Assembly (NCBI GenBank): GCA_021160355.1
Contig: JAGHCS010000162.1
Span: forward strand, 1 to 8,649
Reading direction: 5' to 3'
Source: Candidatus Cloacimonadota bacterium
GTDB lineage: Bacteria; Cloacimonadota; Cloacimonadia; JGIOTU-2
Length of the DNA: 8,649 nucleotides
The position numbers were made by a program, and so were the translations under genes. This document shows, one piece after another, positions 7,808 through 8,649 of this stretch. The notes beneath the pieces were generated by a model. The model searched no databases and was not told the DNA's origin. It saw nothing but the letters and a program-made list of their open reading frames with translations. Numbering within the stretch: position 1 is the stretch's first letter; each line of letters starts with the position of its first letter.

Positions 7808-8649
7808 ATGTGTGGTATAGTTGGCTATGTAGGAAATAAGCAGGCGCTGCCTATCGTAATCGAGGGCATAAAACGTTTGGAATATCGCGGGTATGATTCT
7901 TCAGGAATCGCAATAGTAAATTCGGATAATGAACTGGTTGTTCATAAGAAAGAAGGCAAGATCGTAGAACTGGAGCAGTCATTCCCCAAAGGAGTGAATT
8001 TCGAGACCCATCTGGGTATTGCTCATACTCGTTGGGCAACGCATGGTGAGCCGACGACTCTGAATGCTCATCCGCATATAGATTGTACAGGAAAGATCGC
8101 AGTGGTTCATAACGGCATTATTGAAAATTATAAACTACTCCGAGATAAATTAGAGCAAAAGGGACATGTCTTCATCAGCGATACGGATACAGAAGTTATT
8201 GCCCATCTCATTGAACAATTCTATCTTGAATGTAAAGACATGCATAATGCGGTGCGCATGATGCTGAAACAGGTCGAAGGAACACTTGGTATAGTAGCTA
8301 TCAATCTTGATGTTCCGGATAAACTCTATGCTGCGCGCAGGGGAAGTCCACTCATTATCGGTGTGGGGGAAGGGCAGAATTTTATCGCTTCCGATGCTGC
8401 TGCATTGGTCGTGCATACCAAAAATGTTATCTATCTTCAGGATGATGAAACTGTAGAGGTTTCTGCAAATGATTTTACCATAAAAACAATTACTGACGAT
8501 GAAGTTCAGAGAGAAATAAGCAAGATCAACTGGGACATCTCTATGATAGATAAAGGTGAGTATGATTTTTTCATGATGAAGGAAATATTTGAACAACCTA
8601 CCACGATTGCTAACGCATTCCGAGGTAGGATAATGGATATGTATAACAC
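7808..8649 (+). CDS. glmS: Glutamine--fructose-6-phosphate aminotransferase (isomerising), 3' partial
   Basis: Cytoplasmic enzyme making glucosamine-6-phosphate from fructose-6-phosphate and glutamine, the entry step to UDP-GlcNAc for peptidoglycan and lipid A. I translated the frame by hand: 280 intact codons, no frameshift, open at the window end. The visible part is the class II glutamine amidotransferase domain (about 2-220) and the linker into the isomerase half. Catalytic C2 follows the initiator Met directly, as required after Met removal. Also visible are the glutamine-binding motifs YRGYDSSG (26-33, R27), HTRWATHG (73-80, R75/W76), HNGIIENY (101-108, N102/G103) and SDTDTE (124-129, D127). 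The linker INWDISMIDKGEYDFFMMKE and EQP nearby are typical of GlmS and separate it from purF or asnB. The full protein is usually about 600 residues, so the two SIS sugar-isomerase domains lie beyond the window. The 2-base gap from the transporter leaves no room for a glmS ribozyme leader. Confidence 0.97.
   Translation, partial: MCGIVGYVGNKQALPIVIEGIKRLEYRGYDSSGIAIVNSDNELVVHKKEGKIVELEQSFPKGVNFETHLGIAHTRWATHGEPTTLNAHPHIDCTGKIAVVHNGIIENYKLLRDKLEQKGHVFISDTDTEVIAHLIEQFYLECKDMHNAVRMMLKQVEGTLGIVAINLDVPDKLYAARRGSPLIIGVGEGQNFIASDAAALVVHTKNVIYLQDDETVEVSANDFTIKTITDDEVQREISKINWDISMIDKGEYDFFMMKEIFEQPTTIANAFRGRIMDMYN

Noticed and set aside
8150..8596. 148-codon open frame on the - strand
   Set aside because: Lies wholly antisense to glmS, whose catalytic motifs are unmistakable; the translated product has no recognisable domain and a composition typical of a shadow frame.

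Overview
The window is 8,649 bases of ordinary, gene-dense bacterial chromosome with all six genes on the + strand. It looks like a moderately AT-rich, free-living bacterium with a peptidoglycan wall. The mix of genes (class A PBP, membrane GT2, membrane-anchored TPR protein, UMF1-type MFS transporter, GlmS) and the weak or missing Shine-Dalgarno sites at several starts would fit an FCB-group or candidate-phylum bacterium such as Cloacimonadota. That placement is a low-confidence impression, because nothing in the window is a phylogenetic marker.

Layout. From 1 to 2318 lies the 3' part of a hybrid signalling gene that has lost only its first few codons: receiver, PAS, PAS, GAF, then histidine kinase. 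A 141-base spacer holds a plausible promoter. From 2460 to 4622 is a bifunctional penicillin-binding protein of the PBP1A type. It shares an ATGA stop/start overlap with a membrane GT2 glycosyltransferase (4619-5740). After an 86-base spacer with a near-consensus promoter and a good ribosome binding site comes a single-span TPR protein (5827-6519), closed by a clear intrinsic terminator (6534-6558). Only 11 bases later an UMF1-family MFS transporter begins (6570-7805). Two bases after its stop comes glmS (7808 to beyond the window end), whose ribosome binding site lies in the last codons of the transporter.

How they fit together. PBP1A polymerises and crosslinks peptidoglycan, and GlmS makes the glucosamine-6-phosphate that feeds its precursor. 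The GT2 enzyme is probably an envelope glycosyltransferase of unknown substrate, and the TPR protein resembles YfgM-type envelope-associated proteins. So four of the six genes are compatible with envelope biogenesis. The transporter's substrate and the kinase's signal cannot be read from the sequence.

I found no RNA genes, CRISPR arrays, insertion sequences, prophage genes or clear defence or toxin modules. No intergenic stretch exceeds 300 bases. I do not see a previously undescribed system here. The points most worth a second look are the archaeal-looking core and higher AT content of the kinase, the PBP1A/GT2 coupling, and the way transporter and glmS expression is arranged around the terminator.
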